Shown here one piece after another: positions 54,556 through 63,281 of a stretch of 64,000 nucleotides of DNA; position 1 is the first letter of the stretch, and the number at the start of each line of letters is the position of its first letter. The notes beneath the pieces are model-generated. The model was not told the origin of the DNA, made no database searches, and saw only the letters and a list, made by a program, of their open reading frames with translations. The stretch comes from Mariniflexile maritimum. GTDB taxonomy: Bacteria > Bacteroidota > Bacteroidia > Flavobacteriales > Flavobacteriaceae. Position numbers and translations under genes: made by a program. Location of the stretch: NCBI RefSeq assembly GCF_009746565.1, contig NZ_WRPN01000005.1:186001-250000 (forward strand), in the 5' to 3' direction.

Positions 54556-56040
54556 ATGCGCACCATGAAGAAAAATAATCTAATTGAAATAGTAACAAAC
54601 CCTTACCTTATTTTAGTTATTTTATCTATAATTTTTGTTTTTAACTCACTTAATCCTGTAGTTAGTTATGACGAAAACCTTTGGTCTTACATGGGAAACT
54701 TATGGGCCAAACATGGCATTCCGCCTTATACTGGAGCAGTAGAAAATAAAACACCAGCTATATTTTTTCTATATGCCACGGCCAATTTTTTAACGGCCGA
54801 AAGCATCTTTGTTATTAGAATTTTAGGAGTTTTTGCCACCTTATTGTCCGCTTTTATACTTTATTGTATTTGCGAAAAGCTGCATAGTAAACGAGCAGGC
54901 ATATTTTGCATGCTTATTTTTGGTTTAAGTATGAGTTGGCGACTGGTCGATGGCTCCTATTTTGCGCATACCGAGGTGTTTATGGTTTTGTTTTCTGTTT
55001 TGGCTTTTTACTTTATAATAAAGGCCAAGGGTAGTTCTAAAATGAAGTACGATCTTTTTTTGGCAGGTATATTTATTGGTATCGCTATTAGTTTTAAACA
55101 GATAGCGGTTACCACATTGGTGGCTGTTGTTTTGTTTTTTTTGGTGTTTTCAGCAAACCACCTATCCATAAAAAAGAAAATCTTAGGAATTTCTTTATTT
55201 TTCCTAGGGGTTATCCTTTCCATTTCGTTATCTATCTTAATTCTATTTATTTATGGCGTTTCTTTTCTCGATTATATAGAGGGCGCTTGGTTGATCTTGT
55301 TTAATTCGGGATCGAAAGTGTCTAGCTTTGGCATTCAAATCGCCCATTTTTTTGATAAGTTAATAGGTTCTCGATTTGTATTTTTTTATTTTTTTGTGTT
55401 TTTGTTTTTCTATCAAAAAAAATTGGTCAACAAGCCATTGTTTTACGGTATTTTACTGTGGTTCGTTTTTGATTTTATAGGCGTAAACGCATCAGGATAC
55501 TATTACGGACACCAAATTAAACAGGTTATTCCTTCTTTATCCCTAATGGGTGGTATGGTAATGGGTAATTTAATGGCTCCTCATTTTTATTTAAAAAGAA
55601 AGAATTTAAACCTGTTATGGTATTTTATTATACTTGCTTTTTTGTTTTTTCCTTATAAACAATGTTATAGAACCCTCAACTTGTTGTTAAATCCACCAGA
55701 CTCCTTTTCTAAAAACATGGGATATTGGGTAAAAGAGCATACTTTCAAAAACGATTATATTTATATTTTAGGTGATGATGATAAACTTATTTCTGCTTTG
55801 GCCGCCTCAAGTAGGGTGTCATCCAGCAATTATTTTAATTTAATTTTTATTAAAGAAGATATACATAGACATAAAGTGTATTCAGATTTAATGAACAACA
55901 CCCCTAAAATCATTTTAAAGATTGAAAACGACTCACTTCAAATAAAAGAAGCGTATGGGGAAAAGGTTGATGAGTTTTTTAAAAGTAACTATACGCTTTT
56001 TACGGTAAAAGAAGGTTTTGAGGTTTATAAATACCATTAA
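54556..56040 (+). CDS. GT-C glycosyltransferase, PMT/ArnT-like
   Basis: A 494-residue membrane protein with about ten to eleven helices and a C-terminal soluble tail. The first periplasmic loop holds VVSYDENLWSYMGNLWAKHG, the acidic Asp-Glu motif expected for a metal and lipid-sugar donor in GT-C enzymes, followed by YTGAVENKTPAIFF. It fits the GT39/PMT_2 group, which uses polyprenyl-phosphate sugars. The acceptor is unknown. An alternative start is the ATG at 54565. The next gene codes for a secreted lectin-domain protein 126 bases away. Confidence 0.85.
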   Translation: MRTMKKNNLIEIVTNPYLILVILSIIFVFNSLNPVVSYDENLWSYMGNLWAKHGIPPYTGAVENKTPAIFFLYATANFLTAESIFVIRILGVFATLLSAFILYCICEKLHSKRAGIFCMLIFGLSMSWRLVDGSYFAHTEVFMVLFSVLAFYFIIKAKGSSKMKYDLFLAGIFIGIAISFKQIAVTTLVAVVLFFLVFSANHLSIKKKILGISLFFLGVILSISLSILILFIYGVSFLDYIEGAWLILFNSGSKVSSFGIQIAHFFDKLIGSRFVFFYFFVFLFFYQKKLVNKPLFYGILLWFVFDFIGVNASGYYYGHQIKQVIPSLSLMGGMVMGNLMAPHFYLKRKNLNLLWYFIILAFLFFPYKQCYRTLNLLLNPPDSFSKNMGYWVKEHTFKNDYIYILGDDDKLISALAASSRVSSSNYFNLIFIKEDIHRHKVYSDLMNNTPKIILKIENDSLQIKEAYGEKVDEFFKSNYTLFTVKEGFEVYKYH

Positions 56041-56166
56041 AATCAATGGTAATAAAACCAAATCTGTTTAAGTTTTTTATAAAACGAAAAGCATAAGCTA
56101 TGTCCATACTGGTTTTAAGATGTAGCAATCGGCATTTAGTCGTATTAATGCCGTTTTTTATCTTAA

Positions 56167-58371
56167 TTGGCAAAATGTTTTCAAATAATTAGAAAAAAAT
56201 CATTTTATTTATATACAAAACTAAACGTAGTGCTCAAAAATATAAGCCTCTTTAAATGTAGTGTTGTTTTTTTATTGTTATCAGTATCAATGGGGTGGTC
56301 GCAAAATTTAACGGCAACTGGAAATCAGCTCTATTGCCCAAAAAGTGACATTCATATAGTAACCGATTTTACAATTACCAACCCCGATAATACGGCCATT
56401 GATGCTGTTTATATTCAAGTGTCTTTGGGATATGTTCAAGGGGAAGATGTTTTAACTTTAGATGGCATCCATCCCAATGTTACAGCACAATGGGTTCCTT
56501 CAGAAGGTAAGTTAACTTTAAATCGAAACACATCAACGGTTCCATATACCGATTTGGTGACCGCCGTAAAAAACGTACTTTTTAACAGTACCAGCAATAA
56601 TCCCATAAACAAAGAATTTTCAATAACCATAGGCGATGCAAATTATTTGCCTTCAACGGGGCACTATTATCAATACATCCCAGATTTAGCAATTACTTGG
56701 TCAAATGCAAGAATAGCCGCAGCTGCCAAAACGTACTTTGGTTTACAGGGGTATTTGGCAACCTTAACGTCTGCGGAAGAAGCACAACTGTGCGGAAAAC
56801 AGGCCGCAGGCGCAGGCTGGATAGGAGGTTCGGATGAAGAGGTCGAGGGCACATGGAAATGGGTTACCGGACCCGAAAGTGGCACTGTTTTTTGGTATGG
56901 CAATGGCAATGGTTATTCTCCAAATTTTGCATTTTGGAACACTTCAGAACCCAACCAATCAGGAAATGAAGATTATGCGCATATTACAGCGCCCGGAGTG
57001 GGCATTCCAGGTTCTTGGAACGATTTAAGCAATACCGGAAGCTTAATTAATGGCAATAATTATCAGCCAAAAGGCTATATTGTTGAATATGGTGGCTTGC
57101 CGGGAGATCCAATTTTGAATATCGCAACAAGCTCAAAAATCTATACAGCTTCTATTATAAACACTACTGCCGATGCTATTTGTGATGGCGGTATGGTTAC
57201 TCTGGAAGCGACCGTTTCTCAGGGCGTTACAGCGGCATGGTTTCATGTTTCAACAGGAGGCTCGATATTGTATGAAGGTGCTGTTTTTCAGCCAAATGTT
57301 ATGGGAACCACGACTTATTATGTTGGAATTAAAGAATGTGCGAATATAGAACGAAAGGCAGTGGTAGCCACAGTTACGACAACTCCCACCATAGTGGATG
57401 TAACCGATGGTGTGGCTTGCGGTTCAGGCCCGGGAACTTTGTTCGCTTCGGCATCACAGGGCACTATTAATTGGTATGATGCTCCCACGGGTGGCGTTTC
57501 TTTGCATACAGGAGCCTCTTTTACGGTCTCTGGTTTAAGCGCAACCAAAACCTATTATGTGGATGCTACACTTAACAATTGTACATCACCCAATAGAACC
57601 CCTGTGGCGCTTACGGTAAATAGCGCCCCAGAATTTGAAGTAACTGGAACAACCGTTTATTGCACGGGAACGGCTCCCATTGTTTTACAGGTTATTAACC
57701 CAAAAGATCATTATTCTTATGAGTGGAAAAACAGCAAGGGAGAAATTATAGGTAGTGCCATGAGTGTTGAAGTTAGTGGTGGGGATACTTATTCGGTGGT
57801 AGCCACTTCAAACCAACTTTGTAGTTCGGCCCCTAAAACTGTTTTGGTACAAGAATCTGATAAAGCCAGAATTAGTTTAGAAGATGTTACAATTATTGAA
57901 AACAGCGATAACAACACCATTATAATCAACAACCAAAACAATAATCTGGGTCCGGGCAATTATGAGTTTGCTTTGGATGCTTTTGATGGCCCTTATAAGG
58001 ACGAACCTATATTTAACAACGTTGTTGCAGGGTTGCATGTTGTTTATGTAAAGGATAAAAATGGCTGTGGGGTGTCTCAATTGAACGTATTTGTTCTTGG
58101 GTTTCCTAGGTTTTTCACGCCAAATAACGATGGCGTAAACGATACGTGGCAGGTTAAAGGTGTTGATGTTAATTTTTCCAACGCTTCCAACGTAACGATT
58201 TATGATCGCTATGGAAAATTAATCAAGCAAATAAATGCCAAAAACGGGGTTTGGGATGGTACTTTTAACGGACAGCCACTTGGGGGAGCCGATTATTGGT
58301 TTGTAGCGCAGTTGAAGGATGCTGCTGGAGCCATTAAAACATATAGAGGCCACTTTAGTTTGGTTCGATAA
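56167..58371 (+). CDS. T9SS type B surface protein with C-type lectin domain
   Basis: A 734-residue protein, starting at a TTG (56167); a GTG at 56230 is an equally plausible start that would place the signal peptide (ending MGWSQ) nearer the N-terminus. After a short beta region (residues 45-160) comes a C-type lectin domain (about 165-315) with WIGGSDEEVEGTWKWVTG, the sugar-binding EPN in WNTSEPNQSGNED, and SWNDLSN. Then Ig-like/PKD-like regions, and a T9SS type B gliding-motility-type C-terminus (FFTPNNDGVNDTWQVKG to YRGHFSLVR). EPN with WND is the mannose-type Ca2+-dependent site. It is a probable cell-surface adhesin. Confidence 0.88.
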   Translation: MAKCFQIIRKKSFYLYTKLNVVLKNISLFKCSVVFLLLSVSMGWSQNLTATGNQLYCPKSDIHIVTDFTITNPDNTAIDAVYIQVSLGYVQGEDVLTLDGIHPNVTAQWVPSEGKLTLNRNTSTVPYTDLVTAVKNVLFNSTSNNPINKEFSITIGDANYLPSTGHYYQYIPDLAITWSNARIAAAAKTYFGLQGYLATLTSAEEAQLCGKQAAGAGWIGGSDEEVEGTWKWVTGPESGTVFWYGNGNGYSPNFAFWNTSEPNQSGNEDYAHITAPGVGIPGSWNDLSNTGSLINGNNYQPKGYIVEYGGLPGDPILNIATSSKIYTASIINTTADAICDGGMVTLEATVSQGVTAAWFHVSTGGSILYEGAVFQPNVMGTTTYYVGIKECANIERKAVVATVTTTPTIVDVTDGVACGSGPGTLFASASQGTINWYDAPTGGVSLHTGASFTVSGLSATKTYYVDATLNNCTSPNRTPVALTVNSAPEFEVTGTTVYCTGTAPIVLQVINPKDHYSYEWKNSKGEIIGSAMSVEVSGGDTYSVVATSNQLCSSAPKTVLVQESDKARISLEDVTIIENSDNNTIIINNQNNNLGPGNYEFALDAFDGPYKDEPIFNNVVAGLHVVYVKDKNGCGVSQLNVFVLGFPRFFTPNNDGVNDTWQVKGVDVNFSNASNVTIYDRYGKLIKQINAKNGVWDGTFNGQPLGGADYWFVAQLKDAAGAIKTYRGHFSLVR

Positions 58372-58398
58372 TGGCTTTCTACCCAAAATATTAGTTAC

Positions 58399-58436
58399 AA
58401 AAAAACGGCTTAAATTTTATTTAAACCGTTTTTTTA
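58399..58436. terminator. Bidirectional terminator at 58.4 kb
   Basis: The stem ACGGCTTAAA / TTTAAACCGT (nine of ten pairs, one mismatch) with a TTTTA loop has A5 and T7 runs on the two sides. It serves the lectin gene and the convergent DUF349 gene. Confidence 0.85.
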
Positions 58437-58453
58437 TATCCTGTTAAAGCGTT

Positions 58454-60448
58454 TTAATATAGTTCCTTGATTTTGCTTAGTTTGCTCTTCCAAAGTTTTA
58501 ATTCGTCTTTATGTGCTTTAATGTTTTTGTGCACGTCTTTTACAAGCGGATTATCGGCATTGACATTGGTAAAAAACTGCAGATTATTTTCCAATTGGTT
58601 TATTTGGGCTTTTAGTTCGTCAATCTTTTTTCTGATAAAATTGCGTTCATTATCCAAATCCCTATTGTCATCGGAAGCGTTCATGGTATCCAATTTGTTC
58701 TCAAACTTGATCATTTCAACCTCGTTCTTGTCCATTTTCAAACTAGAAAGAAATTCTTCAATGGCTTTGTTGAATTTGCCTTCTATGTAGCGTTTATCGT
58801 TTGGTACCCTGCCAAGTTCTTTCCATTTGTTTATAAAATCCTTTACGGTTTCAACATCTTTGTCTTTGTCGTTTGAAGGTTTTAATTCTTTAACGGCATC
58901 TAAAAGTTGTAGTTTGTTGTTAAATGCGTCCGAGCTTTCCTTGTTTGCGGCATTTTTTGTGGCATGCAATCGGTCAAAATAGGCATTGCAAGCGTTTTTG
59001 AAGCGTTTCCAAATTTTATCGCTGTCTTTACGTGGTACGTGTCCTATTTTTTTCCAATCGTTCTGGATTTTTTTCATCAACGCACTGGTAACCTCAAAAT
59101 CGTCGCTGTCCTTGTTGTCTTCAGCTATTTTAATTAAGTCCAATTTTTTTTGTAGGTTGTCGTATTGGTCTTTTTTTAGGCCTTTGTAAAACGAATTCTT
59201 TTTTCGGTTAAAATTTCTAACGGCTTCTTTAAATTTTGCCCAAGTTTTTTCATTCACATTGCTGGGCACTTTACCAATACTGAAAAAGGTTTCGCGCAAG
59301 GCCTCAATGTCCTTTATTTTTTTCTGCCAACCATTGTGTGAATTGATGTCTTCTGCATTTAACGCTTGTATGGCGTTAATAACCTCTAGTTTTTTTTCCA
59401 GGTTATTTTCGTAAACCTTATCAATTTCTTGATAATATAGTTGCCGTTTGTCGTTAATTATTTTGGTTGCAGCTTTAAACTTTTCCCATATAGCTTCGCG
59501 ATGTTCTTTATCAACAGGGCCAAGTTCTTCTTTCCACATTTTATGGAGTTCTTGCAATTCCCTAAAGGCGCGCATAATGTTGTCGTCTTTGGCCAATTCT
59601 TCAGCGCGTTCAATAATAAGAAGTTTACGTTCTAAATTATGTTTAAAATCTAAATCGCGTAAATCTCTGTTTAGGTGTAAAAAATCGTAGAACATTTCCA
59701 CATGGTGGTGGTAGCTGTTCCATGCATTGTTGTATTTGTCGCGCGGAATGGGGCCGGTTTGTCGCCAGCGTTCTTGCAACTCCTTGAAGTGTTTGTAAGT
59801 GGTGTTTATGTTTTCTTCAACATTAATTAGGCCTTTTAATTCTTCAATAATTTCAAGTTTATCGGCTAAATTCTGTTTTAGGTTTTGTTCTAGGTTTTGG
59901 TAATGTTCGTTTAACTTTTTTCTATAATTGTGATAAACCTCTTTATAGCGTTTCTGTATGGGCGAGGCATAGTAAAAGTCTATTTCGTTGCCGCCATCGT
60001 TTAAAAATTCTTCTTTTTTCTCATCCAATAAGGCTTGGAATTTTTCTTTGAACTCGCTGTTTATGGCGTCAACATGCGATTTTATTGCCTGAATTTTCTC
60101 GTTCTTAACCAGTTTTTCAAGTTCTTGAACAAGGGCCTCTAACGACATTTTATCATACTCCTTTACCTCAATGGTGTGCCGTTCCTTATTGCCCTCATCT
60201 TCGGCATCTTCAGCGTTGGAGTCTTCAATTTCATTTAAAACCGTGTCGTCATCTTCGTGCGTATTCTTGGTTGAAGTGCCTTCTTCCGTAGTTTCGGGCT
60301 TGTCAGTTTCATCAGAAACGGATTGGTTTACTGGGGTTTCAGCATCCATGGTTTCTAATTGCGTGGGTTCTTCAACAAGGGGTGCAGCATCACTTACGGG
60401 CTTGTTTTCTTCTTCTTCTCCTTTGGGCAAATGGTTTATTTCAGACAT
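58454..60448 (-). CDS. DUF349 multi-repeat protein
   Basis: A 664-residue protein. The first 100 residues are acidic and disordered (many Glu, Thr, Pro). The rest is a series of about six DUF349 units of 70-75 residues, each with a W-x-x-IGPVPR/K-like motif (GRTGPIPRDKYNNAWNSY-type; KKIGHVPRKDSDKIWKRFKNAC; KELGRVPNDKRYIEGKFNKA), then a C-terminal coiled coil (about 605-660). The function in Flavobacteriia is unknown. Weak promoter word TATCTTTA lies at 60487-60494. Confidence 0.9.
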   Translation of the reverse strand: MSEINHLPKGEEEENKPVSDAAPLVEEPTQLETMDAETPVNQSVSDETDKPETTEEGTSTKNTHEDDDTVLNEIEDSNAEDAEDEGNKERHTIEVKEYDKMSLEALVQELEKLVKNEKIQAIKSHVDAINSEFKEKFQALLDEKKEEFLNDGGNEIDFYYASPIQKRYKEVYHNYRKKLNEHYQNLEQNLKQNLADKLEIIEELKGLINVEENINTTYKHFKELQERWRQTGPIPRDKYNNAWNSYHHHVEMFYDFLHLNRDLRDLDFKHNLERKLLIIERAEELAKDDNIMRAFRELQELHKMWKEELGPVDKEHREAIWEKFKAATKIINDKRQLYYQEIDKVYENNLEKKLEVINAIQALNAEDINSHNGWQKKIKDIEALRETFFSIGKVPSNVNEKTWAKFKEAVRNFNRKKNSFYKGLKKDQYDNLQKKLDLIKIAEDNKDSDDFEVTSALMKKIQNDWKKIGHVPRKDSDKIWKRFKNACNAYFDRLHATKNAANKESSDAFNNKLQLLDAVKELKPSNDKDKDVETVKDFINKWKELGRVPNDKRYIEGKFNKAIEEFLSSLKMDKNEVEMIKFENKLDTMNASDDNRDLDNERNFIRKKIDELKAQINQLENNLQFFTNVNADNPLVKDVHKNIKAHKDELKLWKSKLSKIKELY

Positions 60449-60553
60449 TTTAAAAAATGTTAAGGTTCATTTATAACTTTAAGGTTTAAAGATACTAACA
60501 AGTCTATTATTAACAAAGGACTTCATGTGGTTTTAATGATTTAGTGGGTTTTT

Positions 60554-61294
60554 TTAGTGCAGTTTCCAGATGGCCCAGGCTTTTTCTGCCTGAAGTGTAA
60601 GCATTTTTAGTCCGTTTACGGTTGTTGCATGCTGCTGTTTGCCTAATTTTAGGAATTTTGTTTCTTCCGGATTGTAAATTAAATCGAACAGAATATGGTT
60701 TTCGGTGATGGCTTGATAGGGGATATTTGGACAATCTTCAGTGTTTGGAAACGTGCCCAACGGAGAGCAGTTTACAATAATTAGATGCTGTTTAATGATG
60801 GCCTCGGATAGCGTGTTGTAGGTGAATTTTATGTTTTCTGATTGGTTTCTTGAAACATATTCGAAAGCGATGCCCAGTTCTTTAAATGTAAATGCCACTG
60901 CTTTGCTTGCGCCACCCGTTCCTAAAATAAGGGCCGTTGTATGCTGTGGTTTTAAATGGGGTTTTAACGATTTTTTAAAGCCATAACAATCGGTGTTAAA
61001 ACCAATTAACTTGCCTTTTTTTGTAATTTTAATGGTGTTTACCGCGCCAATTGTTTTTGCTTTTTTGTTAATCTTGTCCAAATAGGGCATTACGGCTTCT
61101 TTATAGGGAATGGTTACGTTTAAGCCCTTTAAATTTGCGGTGTTTTTTATTATGGAAGGAAACAAATCGATGGTTTCTATATCGAAATTTTCGTAAGTTG
61201 TATCGGTAATATGTTCGCTTTCAAACTTTTTCTTAAAATATGCTTTTGAAAATGAGTAGGAAATGTTTCTGCCCAGTAATCCTAATTTATTCAT
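60554..61294 (-). CDS. aroE: Shikimate dehydrogenase
   Basis: A 246-residue NADP-dependent enzyme that reduces 3-dehydroshikimate to shikimate. Seen: SYSFSKAYF (substrate site), NVTIPYKEAVMPYL with the catalytic Lys, GAVNTIKI, GFNTDCYGF with the catalytic Asp, and the cofactor motif ILGTGGASKAVAF. It is about 25 residues shorter than E. coli AroE, as in other Flavobacteriaceae. The start overlaps the upstream DUF368 gene by eight bases (ATGAATAA), so it is translated with the DUF368 pair. Confidence 0.94.
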   Translation of the reverse strand: MNKLGLLGRNISYSFSKAYFKKKFESEHITDTTYENFDIETIDLFPSIIKNTANLKGLNVTIPYKEAVMPYLDKINKKAKTIGAVNTIKITKKGKLIGFNTDCYGFKKSLKPHLKPQHTTALILGTGGASKAVAFTFKELGIAFEYVSRNQSENIKFTYNTLSEAIIKQHLIIVNCSPLGTFPNTEDCPNIPYQAITENHILFDLIYNPEETKFLKLGKQQHATTVNGLKMLTLQAEKAWAIWKLH

Positions 61295-62306
61295 TGATTT
61301 TTCTTGTTTTTTGTCCGTAATACTCTAATGCCAAAACAATCGCAATTCCTAGGAAAATAAAAGCGATGGCGTAATAGGTTTCGGTGTTAAGCTGCGGAAT
61401 GTAGCGTTCGTAATTCATTACCACTTTTGTGCCGGTAGAATCAAAAAGGTGGGTACCGTCATCTGCCAACTTATAAATGGTTTTTTTCCAGGGCCAAACA
61501 ACCCCAAGTGAGCCAACTATAAATCCAATGATAACAGACAGTGTCATGCTTTTGTAATGTTTTAAAATATAACTTAGAATGTGCGAAAACGTTACCAATC
61601 CCGTCACCGAACCTAAAGTAAATACCACTAAAACCTTGAGCATTCTTAGTCTTTGCGCATTATGGATAAAACTAAAGTCGCCACTAAAAATATCAATAAA
61701 CGTATCCGATAGTGCATTTACCGAATCGACCAGAAGGAGCACGTAATTTCCTAAAAGGATGAGTATAAACGACCCCGAAAACCCGGGAAGCGTCATGCCC
61801 GAAACACTAATAATGCCACAAAAAAACACAAACCATAAATTGTCGTTTTCTTTGGCAGGATTTAAAAAACTGATGCTCAGGCCCCCAATAATGCCTAAAG
61901 CCAAGGCCGTATAGGTTTTATAGTTCCAATCCTTAAAATCTTTGTTGATGTAGTAGATGGAACCTATGATCATTCCAAAAAACACGCTCCAAACGTACAG
62001 TTCGTAGTGCTTAATTAAGTAGTCCAATACTTTTGAAACGCTAAAGTAGCTCACAATCATCCCAAAAAACAACAATCCTAAAAAGCGTCCGTTTATGTAA
62101 TTGTAAAAACTTTTATAGCGCCCATTAATAAGTAGTTTAAAGGCTTTTTGGTTAACTTTTTTTAATGAATAAATAAATTCCTCATAAAAACCAGCAACAA
62201 ATGCAACCACACCACCAGAAACTCCGGGTACTTTATTGGCAGCACCCATGCCCAATCCTTTTAAGACTAGAAAAACTTTATCCTTAAATGTTCTGGTGCT
62301 TTCCAT
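61287..62306 (-). CDS. DUF368 membrane protein (PopT-like), second copy
   Basis: A 339-residue polytopic membrane protein with about nine to ten helices. It contains the DUF368 signature twice: GMGAANKVPGVSGGVVAFVAGFYEEF near the N-terminus and GMTLPGFSGSFILILLGNY in the middle. Members of this family (PopT) have been shown to move undecaprenyl phosphate across the inner membrane, recycling the lipid carrier for cell-wall synthesis. The copy has a longer C-terminal loop than its neighbour and starts at the stop of that gene (TAATG). The role is inferred from the family. Confidence 0.9.
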   Translation of the reverse strand: MESTRTFKDKVFLVLKGLGMGAANKVPGVSGGVVAFVAGFYEEFIYSLKKVNQKAFKLLINGRYKSFYNYINGRFLGLLFFGMIVSYFSVSKVLDYLIKHYELYVWSVFFGMIIGSIYYINKDFKDWNYKTYTALALGIIGGLSISFLNPAKENDNLWFVFFCGIISVSGMTLPGFSGSFILILLGNYVLLLVDSVNALSDTFIDIFSGDFSFIHNAQRLRMLKVLVVFTLGSVTGLVTFSHILSYILKHYKSMTLSVIIGFIVGSLGVVWPWKKTIYKLADDGTHLFDSTGTKVVMNYERYIPQLNTETYYAIAFIFLGIAIVLALEYYGQKTRKINE

Positions 62307-63226
62307 TACTGTTTCTTTGAACCTGCTTTTTCAAGAATAAAAATAGTGAAAAAACCTAAAACCATTAAAGCAATGGCGAACGGAAGTTGATTATCGCCTG
62401 CAAATGAAAATGGCGAAATGCTTTTTTGCAACAATGGTATTTTTATCCCTTTTGAATCGACAAGCCATGTTAGGGTTTCTTTCCAGGGCCACACTTTATC
62501 CAACGATCCAAAAATAAAACCGGTAAGCAATGCCAAGGTAATATTATGATAGTGCTTAAATAGCCATTTTAATACATGACTGAAACTAAGCAGGCCAATA
62601 ACCGCGCCCGCTACAAAAAGCGCAATTTTTTTAATATCCAAATCGTGAATGGCATCACTTAACGTTTTATAGGCACCCAAAATTATTAATATAAACGAAC
62701 CCGATATACCAGGAAGTATCATGGCACAAATGGCGAGGGCACCCGCAAAAAACAAGAAAATAGCACTGTTGTTTGTTGCCATGGTAGGAAGTGAACTTAT
62801 ATAATAGGCTATGCCCGTACCAACCAATAAGGCCAAAACAACAGGGAGGTTCCACGTGTTTATTTGTTTGCCTACAAAGTAAATACTGGCTATGATGAGT
62901 CCGAAAAAAAACGACCAGATTAAAACAGGTTCGTTTTCCAGTAAATACTTGGCAAGCCGCATAAATGACACATAGCTGATTAGGATGCCACTTAAAAGCG
63001 CCACAACAAAATAGCCGTTTGCCTGTTTCCAGAAGGCCTTAAAGCCTGAGTTGAAAAGCGTTTTGAATAAATTTGCGTTAACGTTGCTTATGGTTGAGAC
63101 CAGTTCTTCATAAATCCCGGAAATAAAGGCGATGGTGCCTCCAGAAACCCCCGGAACTGCATCGGCAGCACCCATGGCCAGACCTTTTAATGTGATGGTG
63201 GCATAATCTTTTAAACGTCGCTGCAT
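62306..63226 (-). CDS. DUF368 membrane protein (PopT-like), first copy
   Basis: A 306-residue polytopic membrane protein, paralogous to the next gene. The two signature loops are GMGAADAVPGVSGGTIAFISGIYEEL and CAMILPGISGSFILIILGAY. The N-terminal loop has Asp-Ala-Val-Pro, as in canonical members, whereas the other copy has Asn-Lys-Val-Pro. It is first of the three-gene set DUF368-DUF368-aroE, with a full TACCTTTG box at 63249-63256. It is predicted to translocate undecaprenyl phosphate. Confidence 0.92.
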   Translation of the reverse strand: MQRRLKDYATITLKGLAMGAADAVPGVSGGTIAFISGIYEELVSTISNVNANLFKTLFNSGFKAFWKQANGYFVVALLSGILISYVSFMRLAKYLLENEPVLIWSFFFGLIIASIYFVGKQINTWNLPVVLALLVGTGIAYYISSLPTMATNNSAIFLFFAGALAICAMILPGISGSFILIILGAYKTLSDAIHDLDIKKIALFVAGAVIGLLSFSHVLKWLFKHYHNITLALLTGFIFGSLDKVWPWKETLTWLVDSKGIKIPLLQKSISPFSFAGDNQLPFAIALMVLGFFTIFILEKAGSKKQ

Positions 63227-63248
63227 TGATTTGTTGTTAAGCTTAAAC

Positions 63249-63256
63249 CAAAGGTA
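63249..63256 (-). promoter_or_regulatory. Promoter box of the DUF368-aroE operon (TACCTTTG)
   Basis: A full TAnnTTTG match on the minus strand, 23 bases upstream of the ATG at 63226. It lies in the short gap after the TPR gene. Confidence 0.55.
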
Positions 63257-63281
63257 TGGATTTTTTTACCCAGACGGTTGC

